Origin: Streptomyces pristinaespiralis
GTDB lineage: Bacteria; Actinomycetota; Actinomycetes; Streptomycetales; Streptomycetaceae
Length of the DNA: 64,000 nucleotides
Assembly: GCF_001278075.1 (NCBI RefSeq)
Contig: NZ_CP011340.1
Span: 4,154,001 to 4,218,000 of the forward strand
Direction of reading: 5' to 3'
A program made the position numbers and the translations under genes. Position 1 is the first letter of the stretch, and each line of letters begins with the position of its first letter. The notes beneath the pieces are model-generated. The model was not told the origin of the DNA, searched no databases, and saw only the letters and a program-made list of their open reading frames with translations. Shown here piece after piece: positions 53,312 to 61,460 of this stretch.

Positions 53312-53554
53312 TCAGCTGCCTCCGCCGCATCCGCCCCCGCCGCCGCACGACGAGCTGCTGCTGCTGCCGCCGCCGCACGACGAGCTGCTGCTGCCGCCGC
53401 ACGACGATCCGGAGTCGCCCCACCAGCCGCCGCCCGCGGCGCCACTGCTGCTCCGGCGCCGGCCACTGCGGCTCCCCCCGGACGCGGCCACCGCGATGAA
53501 CACGATGATCACGACAGCGATCAGCCCGAACCCGACAAACATCATGGTCCTCAC
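53312..53554 (-). CDS. Small membrane protein with Cys/Ser/Gly-rich tail
   Basis: The 80-residue protein starts with a membrane helix (MFVGFGLIAVVIIVFIAVAAS), then a basic SGRRR and a tail of about 40 residues made almost only of Gly, Ser and four Cys (SSCGGSSSSSCGGG style). The tail faces one side as a flexible, oxidisable ribbon, like the C-termini of some TPM-domain or metal-handling proteins. Ribosome-binding sites fit GTG 53554 or ATG 53545. The open frame is real-looking because hydrophobic and low-complexity zones are sharply separated; the function is unknown. Confidence 0.7.
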   Translation of the reverse strand: MRTMMFVGFGLIAVVIIVFIAVAASGGSRSGRRRSSSGAAGGGWWGDSGSSCGGSSSSSCGGGSSSSSSCGGGGGCGGGS

Positions 53555-53745
53555 CGTCCTTCTCGTTCCCCCGTCGGAGGTACCTTCCAGGCCGGTGGCT
53601 CTGGAGGGAGGGACCCCCTCGACGCTGCGTGACCGCTTCTCCCGTGTTCACGGGACGCTCATCCGCGTGGCAAGGAGATGCCCTCGGCCACTCGGAGCCA
53701 AAGCAGACTTGAGCAACTCCAGAGGTTCCGCGCAGGATGACCGCC

Positions 53746-54945
53746 ATGACGACGCACAGGACAGCAGGCGAAGAGGGCCCCCGGCCGCTGCTCAACCGCA
53801 GGCTGGCGGAGTTCGGCACCACGATCTTCGCGGAGATGTCGGCGCTGGCCCTGAGCACCGGCTCGATCAATCTCGGCCAGGGCTTCCCCGACACGGACGG
53901 CCCCGAGGAGATCAGGGAGGCGGCGGTGCGGGCCCTGCGTGACGGCCGCGGCAACCAGTACCCGCCCGGTCCCGGCGTCCCGGAGCTGCGCACCGCGATC
54001 GCGGAGCACCAGCGGCGCTTCCACGGCCTGGAGTACGACCCCGACACGGAGGTCCTGGTCACGGCGGGCGCCACGGAGGCGATCGCGGCGGCCCTGCTGG
54101 CGCTCGTGGAGCCGGGCGACGAGGTGATCGCGCTGGAGCCCTACTACGACTCGTACGCGGCGAGCATCGCCATGGCGGGCGGCGTACGGGTTCCCGTGAC
54201 CCTGCGCCCGCACGGGCCCGCCTTCCGCCTCGACCTGGACGAGCTGCGTGACGCGGTCACCGACCGCACCCGCCTGCTCCTGATCAACACGCCCCACAAC
54301 CCCACCGGCACCGTCCTGACCCGCGCGGAGCTGGCGGCGATCGCCGAGCTCGCGGTCGAACGGGACCTGCTCGTGGTCACCGACGAGGTCTACGAGCACC
54401 TGGTCTTCGACGGCGAGCACGTACCGCTGGCGTCGTTCCCCGGGATGCGCGAGCGCACCGTCACGATCTCCAGCGCCGGCAAGACGTTCTCGTTCACCGG
54501 GTGGAAGGTCGGCTGGGTCACCGCCTCCCCCGAGCTGGTGGCGACGGTCCGCTCGGCGAAGCAGTTCCTGACGTACGTCTCCGCGGGCCCGTTCCAGTAC
54601 GCGGTCGCCGAGGCGCTGCGCCTCCCGGACGCGTACTTCGACGGCCTCCGCGACGATCTGCGGGCCAAGCGTGACCTGCTGGGCGAGGGCCTGGCCGCGG
54701 CCGGGTTCACGGTGCACCGCCCTGCCGGCACGTACTTCGTCACCACCGACATCCGGCCGCTCGGCGAGACGGACGGCTTCGCCTTCTGCCGAGCGCTGCC
54801 CGAGCGCTGCGGCGTGGTGGCCATCCCGAACGCGGTCTTCTACGACCACCGCGACGAAGGGGCTCCGTTCGTGCGGTTCGCGTTCTGCAAGCGGGTGGAC
54901 GTGCTCGAGGAGGCCGTCGCCCGGCTGAAGTCCCTGGCGCCCTGA
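53746..54945 (+). CDS. Class I PLP aminotransferase (kynurenine/methionine aminotransferase-like)
   Basis: The 399-residue aminotransferase opens with the NLGQGFPDTDGPEEI motif characteristic of the KAT/glutamine-transaminase-K/YbdL subgroup. It has TAGATEAIAAALLAL, NTPHNPTGTVL, VTDEVYEHLVFDG, and the PLP lysine in SSAGKTFSFTGWKVGW. Members use kynurenine, methionine, glutamine or aromatic amino acids. A kynurenine role would fit the catabolic genes 11 kb away but is not proven. ATG 53746 has AGGA at good spacing; ATG 53737 is also possible. Confidence 0.92.
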   Translation: MTTHRTAGEEGPRPLLNRRLAEFGTTIFAEMSALALSTGSINLGQGFPDTDGPEEIREAAVRALRDGRGNQYPPGPGVPELRTAIAEHQRRFHGLEYDPDTEVLVTAGATEAIAAALLALVEPGDEVIALEPYYDSYAASIAMAGGVRVPVTLRPHGPAFRLDLDELRDAVTDRTRLLLINTPHNPTGTVLTRAELAAIAELAVERDLLVVTDEVYEHLVFDGEHVPLASFPGMRERTVTISSAGKTFSFTGWKVGWVTASPELVATVRSAKQFLTYVSAGPFQYAVAEALRLPDAYFDGLRDDLRAKRDLLGEGLAAAGFTVHRPAGTYFVTTDIRPLGETDGFAFCRALPERCGVVAIPNAVFYDHRDEGAPFVRFAFCKRVDVLEEAVARLKSLAP

Positions 54946-54955
54946 GAAAGCGGCG

Positions 54956-55001
54956 GGCCCGGCGGGCCGGCGATCAAGTGGATCGCCGGGCCCGCCGGGC
55001 C
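54956..55001. terminator. Bidirectional hairpin terminator
   Basis: A stem of about 20 bp (GGCCCGGCGGGCCGGCGATC with its complement, one bulge) lies between the convergent aminotransferase (stop 54945) and YbjN gene (stop 55019). Confidence 0.85.
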
Positions 55002-55018
55002 TCACGTGTGCGTGACGC

Positions 55019-55555
55019 TCAGGCGTCGTCGGCCGGCTTCTCCTCCTCCGGGACGGCCAGACCGAACTGCTCCGCGAGCCACTTGTCGAACTCGATCGAG
55101 GCGCGCACCCAGCTGACCGTGGACGACACGAAGTGCTCGAGGCTCACGCCCGTGCCGATGAGCATCTGCGCCTCATCGATGAGGCGGATCGTCGGAAGCT
55201 CGGCGCCCTCTTCCTCGTGGAGGTGGGTGTAGACCTTCGGCCACAGCGTGCGGCGGTTCCAGTCGTCGATGGCGTCGAGGATCTTGGCCTTCTCGGTGAC
55301 CGCGTGCGGGCGGTCGTAGAAGGTCCGCACCGAGAAGACCTGCTGCTCGTCCTCGCCACGGAACATGAAGTACGTGCGGAAGTCCTCCCACGGCGCCGCG
55401 AGGTCACCCTCGTCGTCGACGACGTACTTCAGCTCCATCTGGTCGAGGAGCTGCTTCACCAGGTCCTGGTCGGGAACGACGGGGCCCGCCGGTCCTGCGG
55501 CCTGAGGCTTGGGCTGGCCCCCGAAATTCGGAATCGAGGACGGGTCGATGGTCAC
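55019..55555 (-). CDS. YbjN domain-containing protein
   Basis: The 178-residue acidic soluble protein contains a YbjN/T3SS-chaperone-like fold: QMELKYVVDDEGDLAAPWE, TYFMFRGEDEQQVFSVRTFYD and WNRRTLWPKVYTHL, ending EEEKPADDA. YbjN proteins are small dimeric chaperone-like regulators. The GTG at 55555 (reading TIDPSSIPNFGG) has AAGGGAAA upstream. It is conserved beside clpB in Streptomyces, perhaps as part of stress handling, though no direct data are visible here. Confidence 0.82.
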   Translation of the reverse strand: MTIDPSSIPNFGGQPKPQAAGPAGPVVPDQDLVKQLLDQMELKYVVDDEGDLAAPWEDFRTYFMFRGEDEQQVFSVRTFYDRPHAVTEKAKILDAIDDWNRRTLWPKVYTHLHEEEGAELPTIRLIDEAQMLIGTGVSLEHFVSSTVSWVRASIEFDKWLAEQFGLAVPEEEKPADDA

Positions 55556-55706
55556 CGTGTATTTCCCTTCGTACGGATGCCGCCATCCTCTCCCATCCCC
55601 GGCGGGGGCTGGCAAGCCCCGCCACCCGCGATCCGCTGCGGGCTGACAAGATCTGCCGCTCCGGTGCCCGGCCTGCCGCTGTCCGGGTGACGGGGCGGAC
55701 GACGAA

Positions 55707-55750
55707 AGGGGCACGAGGACCGGGGGCGGTGCCCTCGTCCTCGTGCCCCT
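55707..55750. terminator. Hairpin terminator of clpB
   Basis: A perfect 14-bp stem (AGGGGCACGAGGAC / GTCCTCGTGCCCCT) with a 16-base loop lies 25 bp beyond the clpB stop. Confidence 0.88.
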
Positions 55751-55774
55751 GCCGGGACGCCGTCGTGCGTGGCG

Positions 55775-58369
55775 CTAGCCCGCCGCGCCCACGATCAGTC
55801 CGTCCTCGAAACGGTCCACCCGTACGGTGTCGCCGTCCTTGACCTCGCCCGCCAGGATCTCCTTCGCGAGCCGGTCCCCGATCGCCGTCTGGATCAGCCG
55901 CCGCAGCGGGCGCGCGCCGTACGCGGGGTCGTTGCCCTCCTCCGCGAGCCAGGCCAGCGCCTCAGGGGTGACGTCCAGGGTCAGCCGGCGCTCCGCCAGC
56001 CGCTGGGCCAGCCGTCCGATCTGGAGCTCCGCGATGCGCTCCAGCTCCTGCTCGGACAGGGCGGAGAAGACCACCAGGTCGTCGAGCCGGTTGAGGAACT
56101 CCGGCTTGAAGGAGGCCCGCACGACCTCCAGCACCTGCTGCTTCTTCTGCTCCTCGCCGGTCGTGGGGTCCATCAGGTACTGCGAGCCCAGGTTGGAGGT
56201 GAGGATCAGGATGGTGTTGCGGAAGTCCACCGTCCGGCCCTGTCCGTCGGTGAGGCGCCCGTCGTCGAGCACCTGGAGCAGGACGTCGAAGACCTCGGGG
56301 TGGGCCTTCTCCACCTCGTCCAGCAGCACCACGCTGTACGGACGCCGGCGCACGGCCTCGGTGAGCTGGCCGCCCTCCTCGTAGCCGACGTAGCCGGGGG
56401 GCGCGCCGACCAGGCGGGCCACGCTGTGCTTCTCGCCGTACTCGGACATGTCGATGCGGACCATCGCCCGCTCGTCGTCGAAGAGGAAGTCGGCGAGCGC
56501 CTTCGCCAGCTCCGTCTTGCCGACACCGGTCGGGCCGAGGAAGAGGAAGGAACCGGTGGGCCGGTCCGGGTCGGCGATGCCCGCCCGGGTCCTGCGCACC
56601 GCGTCGGAGACCGCCTGCACGGCCTCGGACTGGCCGATGAGCCGGCGGCCCAGCTCCTGCTCCATGCGCAGCAGCTTCTGCGTCTCGCCCTCGAGGAGGC
56701 GTCCGGCCGGGATGCCGGTCCAGGAGCCGACGACGTCCGCGATGTCGTCCGGGCCGACCTCCTCCTTGACCATCGTGTCCTTGGAGGCCTCGGCCTCGGC
56801 CTGCGCCGCCTCCTCCAGCTCGCGCTCGAGGCCGGGGATCTCCCCGTAGAGCAGCTTGGACGCGGTGTCGAAGTCGCCGTCGCGCTGGGCGCGTTCCGCC
56901 TGCCCGCGCAGGTCGTCGAGGCGTTCCTTCAGCTCACCGACGCGGTTGAGGCCCTGCTTCTCCTTCTCCCAGCGGGCGGTGAGTCCGCGCAGCTCCTCCT
57001 CCCGGTCGGCCAGGTCCCTGCGCAGCTTCTCCAGACGCTGCTTGGAGGCGGGGTCGGACTCGTTCTTGAGGGCCAGCTCCTCCATCCGCAGCCGGTCGAC
57101 GGCGCGCTGGAGTTCGTCGATCTCGACGGGCGAGGAGTCGATCTCCATGCGCAGCCGCGACGCGGACTCGTCGACGAGGTCGATGGCCTTGTCGGGCAGG
57201 AACCGGGAGGTGATGTACCGGTCGGAGAGGGTGGCGGCGGCGACCAGGGCGCTGTCGTTGATCTGCACCTTGTGGTGGGCCTCGTAACGGCCCTTGAGCC
57301 CGCGCAGGATGGCGATCGTGTCCTCGACCGACGGCTCGGCGACCAGCACCTGCTGGAAGCGGCGCTCGAGGGCCGGGTCCTTCTCGATCCGCTCGCGGTA
57401 CTCGTCGAGCGTCGTCGCGCCGACCATCCGCAGCTCGCCGCGGGCCAGCATCGGCTTGAGCATGTTGCCCGCGTCCATGGCGGAGTCGCCGCCGGCGCCC
57501 GCGCCGACGACGGTGTGCAGCTCGTCGATGAAGGTGATGATCTGGCCGTTGCTCTCCTTGATCTCGGACAGCACGGTCTTCAGCCGCTCCTCGAACTCAC
57601 CGCGGTACTTGGCGCCCGCCACCATCGCGCCGAGGTCGAGCGCGACGAGCCGCTTGTTGCGCAGCGACTCGGGCACGTCGCCCTTCACGATGCGCTGGGC
57701 GAGGCCCTCGACGACGGCGGTCTTGCCGACGCCGGGCTCGCCGATGAGGACCGGGTTGTTCTTCGTGCGCCGCGACAGGACCTGCACGACGCGGCGGATC
57801 TCCTGGTCCCGGCCGATGACCGGGTCGAGCTTGCCCTCGCGGGCCGCCTCGGTGAAGTCCGTGCCGAACTTCTCCAGCGCCTTGTACTGACCCTCCGGGT
57901 CGGGTGTGGTCACCCGGCGCCCTCCCCTTGCCTTCTCGAAAGCGTCCAGCAGTTCCTTGGCGCCCGCGCCCTGCCGGTCCAGCACCTCGCCCGCCGCGCC
58001 GCCCTTCGCCGCGATGCCGATGAGCAGGTGCTCGGTGGACAGGTACTCGTCGCCGAGCTCCTTGGCCCGCTGCGAGGCGTCGGCGATGACGGCGAGCAGC
58101 TCGCGGTTGGGCTGGGGCGGGGCGACCGTGGAGCCGGTCACGCTCGGCAGCGACGCGAGGATGCGCTCGGCCCCGGAGCGCACGGCTGCCTGGTCCGCGT
58201 CGACGGCGGCCAGCAGATCGGTGATGTTCGCGGCAGCTTGTCGTCCTTGGCCCTCCAGCAGGGCGAGAAGAAGGTGCGCCGGGGTCAGGTCCGGGTGCCC
58301 GTCGGACACCGCCCTGCTGGTGGCGGCGTTGATCGCGTCCCGGCTCTTGTTGGTCAGCTCGGCGTCCAC
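55775..58369 (-). CDS. clpB: ATP-dependent disaggregase ClpB
   Basis: The 864-residue Hsp100 protein has the full order: Clp N-domain, AAA1 ([23 protein letters not shown]), the coiled-coil middle domain ([22 protein letters not shown] in part) that binds DnaK, and AAA2 ([33 protein letters not shown]). With DnaK/DnaJ/GrpE it pulls proteins out of aggregates. Arginine fingers and pore loops look intact. A HAIR operator lies upstream, so HspR should repress it. It ends with AAG; no ClpP-binding loop is expected in this family. Confidence 0.98.
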   Translation of the reverse strand: MDAELTNKSRDAINAATSRAVSDGHPDLTPAHLLLALLEGQGRQAAANITDLLAAVDADQAAVRSGAERILASLPSVTGSTVAPPQPNRELLAVIADASQRAKELGDEYLSTEHLLIGIAAKGGAAGEVLDRQGAGAKELLDAFEKARGGRRVTTPDPEGQYKALEKFGTDFTEAAREGKLDPVIGRDQEIRRVVQVLSRRTKNNPVLIGEPGVGKTAVVEGLAQRIVKGDVPESLRNKRLVALDLGAMVAGAKYRGEFEERLKTVLSEIKESNGQIITFIDELHTVVGAGAGGDSAMDAGNMLKPMLARGELRMVGATTLDEYRERIEKDPALERRFQQVLVAEPSVEDTIAILRGLKGRYEAHHKVQINDSALVAAATLSDRYITSRFLPDKAIDLVDESASRLRMEIDSSPVEIDELQRAVDRLRMEELALKNESDPASKQRLEKLRRDLADREEELRGLTARWEKEKQGLNRVGELKERLDDLRGQAERAQRDGDFDTASKLLYGEIPGLERELEEAAQAEAEASKDTMVKEEVGPDDIADVVGSWTGIPAGRLLEGETQKLLRMEQELGRRLIGQSEAVQAVSDAVRRTRAGIADPDRPTGSFLFLGPTGVGKTELAKALADFLFDDERAMVRIDMSEYGEKHSVARLVGAPPGYVGYEEGGQLTEAVRRRPYSVVLLDEVEKAHPEVFDVLLQVLDDGRLTDGQGRTVDFRNTILILTSNLGSQYLMDPTTGEEQKKQQVLEVVRASFKPEFLNRLDDLVVFSALSEQELERIAELQIGRLAQRLAERRLTLDVTPEALAWLAEEGNDPAYGARPLRRLIQTAIGDRLAKEILAGEVKDGDTVRVDRFEDGLIVGAAG

Positions 58370-58434
58370 GTGCGCATCTCCTCCTTGCCGAATGGACCGG
58401 TTCCCTCGGTTATGACTCGGACAACGTGCATAAA

Positions 58435-58454
58435 GTTGAGTCTATTCCACTCAG
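58435..58454. promoter_or_regulatory. HAIR element: HspR operator of clpB
   Basis: TTGAGT-CTATTCC-ACTCAG is a near-perfect match to the HspR-binding inverted repeat CTTGAGT-N7-ACTCAAG, about 70 bp upstream of clpB. HspR (encoded at 61461) should bind here with DnaK as co-repressor. It may also touch the divergent F420 gene, whose start is at 58493. Confidence 0.85.
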
Positions 58455-58492
58455 GGTGCTGTCCGACAGAGCCCGGAGGTAGGTTCCGGCCC

Positions 58493-58897
58493 ATGGCCAT
58501 CGACCCTCGCAACCCCGGCGCGTCCTACCTCAGCTTCTGGCGCGATCACCACATGTGCACACTGACGACGCCGCGCCCGGACGGCACTCCGCACGTCGTC
58601 GCGGTGGGCGTCACCTACGACCCCGAGGGCGGGTTCGCCCGGGTGATCACCAACAAGCACAGCCGCAAGGTCGCGAACGTGCTGGCCGCCGGCCCGGACG
58701 GGGCACGGGTGGCGGTCTGCCAGGTGGACAGAGGCCGCTGGGCGACGCTGGAGGGCATCGCGACGATCCGCACGGAGGCGGAGACGGTCGCGGACGCGGT
58801 GAGCCGTTACGCGGAGCGGTACGGACGCACCCCGGCCCCCAATCCGGACCGGGTGGTCATCGAGATCGCGCTCACCCGCGCGATGGGCCGGGCATAG
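58493..58897 (+). CDS. PPOX-class F420/FMN-dependent oxidoreductase
   Basis: The 134-residue split-barrel flavoprotein has LSFWRDHHMCTLTTPRPDGTPHVVAVGVTYDP-type start (quoted parts: FWRDHHMCTLTTPRPDG, VVAVGVTYDP) and the KHSRKVANVLA and DRGRWATLEGIATI segments. These are the F420/FMN phosphate-binding pattern of actinobacterial PPOX proteins (Rv1155-like). It would reduce small electrophiles with F420H2. The ATG at 58493 follows GGAGGT; divergent from clpB across the HAIR site. Heat-shock co-control is possible. Confidence 0.88.
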   Translation: MAIDPRNPGASYLSFWRDHHMCTLTTPRPDGTPHVVAVGVTYDPEGGFARVITNKHSRKVANVLAAGPDGARVAVCQVDRGRWATLEGIATIRTEAETVADAVSRYAERYGRTPAPNPDRVVIEIALTRAMGRA

Positions 58898-58935
58898 CCG
58901 GGCCGGGCGCCGGAGAAGTTTCCGGGCAGCACAAC

Positions 58936-58968
58936 GGCGCCATCGTGTTTCAGGTCCACGATGGCGCC
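58936..58968. terminator. Hairpin terminator of the F420 oxidoreductase gene
   Basis: A perfect 12-bp stem (GGCGCCATCGTG / CACGATGGCGCC) with a 9-base loop, 38 bp after the stop. Confidence 0.85.
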
Positions 58969-58985
58969 GCTGTGTGGGGGAAGCA

Positions 58986-59021
58986 CCTGAGCGATTTGAA
59001 ACGACGGGGGAATCGCTCAGG
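58986..59021. terminator. Hairpin terminator of the peptide / Rieske-like operon
   Basis: An 11-bp stem (CCTGAGCGATT / AATCGCTCAGG) with a 14-base loop overlaps the stop codon (59017-59019) of the minus-strand Rieske-like gene. It faces the opposite terminator just 18 bp away. Confidence 0.75.
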
Positions 59022-59334
59022 CACTGCGGGGGGTGGCGGTGGTGTCCGGCTCGGCCAGCTGGTGGTCACGCTGGTCGAGATTGACAAAAATCATGCCGTA
59101 CCGGATGGCACAGCGGACGGGCTGCGGAGCCCCTCGGGGCCGGCGAAGACAGCGATAGGCACGGACATCCTCGTCCTCCTCGCGTGCGACGACGATCGGC
59201 TCACCGAACAGGGTGACCATCAACGAGTCGCCACGGTGCGGAATCGCCGTGACGAGGTCGATGAAATGCCACCCGGAGCGGTAGGCCGTAGCCATCTCAC
59301 GCCGGAAGACCCGGTCGTCCGGCGGGACGGTCAC
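59017..59334 (-). CDS. Miniature Rieske-domain-like protein without Fe-S ligands
   Basis: The 105-residue protein starts TVPPDDRVFRREMATAYRSGW and holds the edge strands of a Rieske fold (LFGEPIVVAREEDEDVRAYRC; RYGMIFVNLDQRDH). The loops that carry CxH and CxxH cluster ligands are absent: between RAYRC and RYGMIF there are only about 17 residues instead of the usual several dozen. It therefore cannot hold a normal 2Fe-2S centre. The GTG at 59334 overlaps the DVGWG gene stop (GTGA), so it is translationally coupled to it. It may be a peptide-binding or modifying partner. No signal peptide. Confidence 0.65.
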   Translation of the reverse strand: MTVPPDDRVFRREMATAYRSGWHFIDLVTAIPHRGDSLMVTLFGEPIVVAREEDEDVRAYRCLRRPRGAPQPVRCAIRYGMIFVNLDQRDHQLAEPDTTATPRSA

Positions 59335-59579
59335 GCCGTCACATCCGCGCCGACACTGCCCCATCCGACATCGCCGTCGGACTGCTGGGCGGCAACGGCG
59401 GCCTTCCCAACAGGAGCTACGCCCCAGCCGACGTCGCCCTCGGACCCCTCCACGGCGACGGACCTCGCCTTGCCGGGGGCGGAGCCCCAGCCGACGTCCG
59501 AGGTCCCCGACGTCCCGATCATCAGCGCAGCAGCAGCTATCGCGGTAGCAAGCACTGACCGAAGCATTCTCTTGTACAT
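59331..59579 (-). CDS. Secreted DVGWG-repeat peptide precursor
   Basis: The 82-residue protein has a signal peptide (YKRMLRSVLATAIAAAALMIG) with a small-residue cleavage zone (TSGTS). The mature part is three units each headed DVGWG, at residues 28, 49 and 70. The first two are exactly 21 residues with GSAPGK or GVAPVGK after the head; the last is truncated. Repeated short units behind a signal are the shape of a pheromone or bacteriocin precursor processed into several copies. ATG 59579 has GAGGA at long spacing; ATG 59567 is an alternative. I do not know this family. Confidence 0.68.
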   Translation of the reverse strand: MYKRMLRSVLATAIAAAALMIGTSGTSDVGWGSAPGKARSVAVEGSEGDVGWGVAPVGKAAVAAQQSDGDVGWGSVGADVTA

Positions 59580-59708
59580 AGTCGGCTTCGTCCTCACTTG
59601 ATGACTTCCATTCCCCCGCGCAACAAGACGATGGCTCATTAGGGCATGTCAAGCCACAGGAGCGATGCATCATGTTCCTGTACGTTCAGGACCCTGGGGG
59701 GTGGAGAT
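59580..59708. promoter_or_regulatory. Divergent control region between DVGWG peptide and LuxR-type regulator
   Basis: This 129-bp region is less GC-rich and carries an inverted repeat TCCTG-TACGTT-CAGGA at 59676-59691 and the palindrome GATGCATC near 59664. Both lie close to the regulator start. They are plausible binding sites for the regulator, which would then control both itself and the peptide operon. Confidence 0.55.
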
Positions 59709-60719
59709 ATGTCAAAAAAGCATACGAAACCGACACATCCTCATCTCGTCACCGAACTCTGTGACGAGGGAGCGCGTCTCTACGCCAGCGCCTTGACCAC
59801 CGGACGCGTCGCACGTGCCGAGGTCGAACCTGCCCCCTGCCTGTTGGAGTTCGCGCTGCTGCACCCGGATCCGGACGACCCGAACTGGCTGCGGCCGGTC
59901 CCTCCGTCGTCCGCCCTGGCGCAGCGCCTGCACCCCATCGAGCGGGAGATCCAGGACCGCAGACGGTTCTCGGTGGAACTCACCGACACGTTCGAGCCCT
60001 TCATGGCCATCAGCACCCAGAAGCCTCCCACCACCCACGCCATCACGGTGCTCGAAGGCTTCGACCGCATCGACGCCGCGCTCGACGTGGCGATCGCCGA
60101 GAGCCAGACGGAAGTCCTGACCGTACAGCCCGGCGGCGGGCGGAGTGAGCACAACCTGAGCAAGGCCCTCGACCGCAGCAAGCCGCTCATCGACAACGGC
60201 ATCCGCGTCCGCACCCTGTACCAGCACACGGTCCGGCACAGTCAGCGCACCTTCGCGTACGTCGAGCGCATGGCCGGCACCAAGATGGAGATTCGTACGC
60301 TCGAAGAGCTGATCGAGCGGCTCATCATCTGTGACGAGGCGGTCGCGTTCATCCCTGCCAGGGACGACCGCCAAGTCGCCCTCGAGCTGCGGCACCCTGG
60401 CCTGGTCGCGTACCTCACCAAGGTGTTCGAACATCTCTGGGCGCGTGCCGTGCCACTCATGGAGGAAGTGCCTTACGGCCCCGCCTCCCACGGCATCAGC
60501 GGCGTGCAGCGCTCCATCGCGAAACTCCTCATCGAAGGCCATGTGGACGAGGCCATTGCCCGGCGGCTCGGTATGAACGTCCGTACCTGCCGGGCCCACA
60601 TTGCCAAGCTGGCTGCCGCGCTCGGCAGCGGCAGCCGTGCCCAACTCGGCTACCTCATCGCAAAGTCCGGGATCCTGGGAGAGACCGAAGACTACTCCGA
60701 AGGCGATACGCGCGACTGA
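59709..60719 (+). CDS. LuxR-type regulator with TrmB/PLD-like sensor domain
   Basis: The 336-residue protein has an N-terminal region (CDEGARLYASALTTGRV), a central domain of about 150 residues like the TrmB C-terminal/phospholipase-D-like sensor (AIAESQTEVLTVQPGGG; LDRSKPLIDNGIRVRTLYQ; ICDEAVAFIP) and a C-terminal LuxR HTH (LLIEGHVDEAIARRLGMNVR; THIAKL-like RAHIAKLAAALGSGSR). There is no receiver domain, so it senses a ligand directly. The ATG has GGTGGAG 5 nt upstream. Divergent from the peptide gene, it may be the peptide receptor. Confidence 0.85.
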   Translation: MSKKHTKPTHPHLVTELCDEGARLYASALTTGRVARAEVEPAPCLLEFALLHPDPDDPNWLRPVPPSSALAQRLHPIEREIQDRRRFSVELTDTFEPFMAISTQKPPTTHAITVLEGFDRIDAALDVAIAESQTEVLTVQPGGGRSEHNLSKALDRSKPLIDNGIRVRTLYQHTVRHSQRTFAYVERMAGTKMEIRTLEELIERLIICDEAVAFIPARDDRQVALELRHPGLVAYLTKVFEHLWARAVPLMEEVPYGPASHGISGVQRSIAKLLIEGHVDEAIARRLGMNVRTCRAHIAKLAAALGSGSRAQLGYLIAKSGILGETEDYSEGDTRD

Positions 60720-60966
60720 TCACCTCGCTGCACTCGGATCGTGCCCCGACCACCAGCAACACGGTGTCGCACTCCGTGTTCAGCTTGTCGAACGGGGCGT
60801 TGCGCTCGGCGGGGCGGTAGTCGGCACTCCCATCAGCGTCTCCATCACCCCCCCTTGGGCCTGGCAAGTCCTCCAGGTCATCGTGGACCGCGGGACACGT
60901 CGTACCGGAGACCCGCAGGCAATCGGCCTCTTGCGGGACCGCGAGGAAGACCTTGGGGTCAGTCAC
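60655..60966 (-). CDS. Possible small protein with CPAVH motif
   Basis: This 103-codon frame starts with a GTG that overlaps the stop of the small membrane gene by 8 bp. Its first half reads TDPKVFLAVPQEADCLRVSG then TTCPAVHDDLED, reminiscent of short CPxVH-type Streptomyces proteins often found with HTH regulators. The second half looks less protein-like and overlaps the 3' end of the LuxR gene by 65 bp. It may be a remnant. Low confidence. Confidence 0.3.
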   Translation of the reverse strand: MTDPKVFLAVPQEADCLRVSGTTCPAVHDDLEDLPGPRGGDGDADGSADYRPAERNAPFDKLNTECDTVLLVVGARSECSEVISRAYRLRSSLRSLPGSRTLR

Positions 60967-61177
60967 CGCGCGGACGCCAGACGCGGGCTTGCCGGACGGC
61001 GACGGTGGCTGCCCACAGCCACATCAGGACGCTCACGATCAGGACGGTCCCCGCCGCCGACCACAGCAGTTCACGTGTGATGTAGGACTCTCCGTCCGCG
61101 CTGACCGGGGTTGCGAGCCCAGCCGCGACGACGCTCCCGACAAGACCTGCCAGGGCTCCGATGACTGGGACCAGCAT
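60959..61177 (-). CDS. Small two-helix membrane protein
   Basis: A 72-residue frame with two clear membrane helices (LVPVIGALAGLVGSVVAAGL and LLWSAAGTVLIVSVLMWLWA) joined by a short polar loop, then a basic tail RQARVWRPRG. It has no good ribosome-binding site. The segment sits exactly between the intact regulator and the HTH remnant, as though inserted where the second regulator lost its N-terminus. Function unknown. Confidence 0.4.
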   Translation of the reverse strand: MLVPVIGALAGLVGSVVAAGLATPVSADGESYITRELLWSAAGTVLIVSVLMWLWAATVAVRQARVWRPRGD

Positions 61178-61186
61178 CGCATCGGG

Positions 61187-61390
61187 CAGTTGCCTGCCGC
61201 AGGCTACGCCGACGAGATCGTCGCCCGCCGTATGGGAGTCAGTGTGCGGACCTGTCGCACGCACATCGCCCGACTGATGCGGACGCTCGGCGCCTCGAGC
61301 CGCACCCACCTCGGTGCGCTGCTCGCTCAATCGGGCATTGTCGGTGTGGGCTACCGCGCGGCCTCACGCGGCCGCGCCGACGACAAGTGA
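61187..61390 (+). pseudogene. HTH remnant of a second LuxR/TrmB-type regulator
   Basis: The frame ending at 61390 reads AAGYADEIVARRMGVSVRTC, then RTHIARLMRTLGASSRTHLG and ALLAQSGIVG. It aligns along its length with the HTH of the regulator at 59709 (GHVDEAIARRLGMNVRTC; AHIAKLAAALGSGSRAQLG; YLIAKSGILG). No sensor domain precedes it; upstream in-frame codons are noise. It is a broken duplicate. Confidence 0.75.
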
Positions 61391-61402
61391 TCGCCGCACG
61401 CA

Positions 61403-61435
61403 AAGGGCCGGAGCGCGTTCCGCTCTCCGGCCCTT
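61403..61435. terminator. Hairpin terminator of the dnaK-hspR operon
   Basis: A perfect 11-bp stem (AAGGGCCGGAG / CTCCGGCCCTT) with an 11-base loop, 25 bp after the hspR stop. Confidence 0.85.
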
Positions 61436-61460
61436 GCCGCACCCGCTACAACTTGCCCTA

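Noticed and set aside
55769..58492. A plus-strand frame of over 900 codons open through the whole of clpB
   Set aside because: It is antisense to an unmistakable clpB and arises from the third-position GC bias. Only its last 134 codons, after the ATG at 58493, form a real gene.
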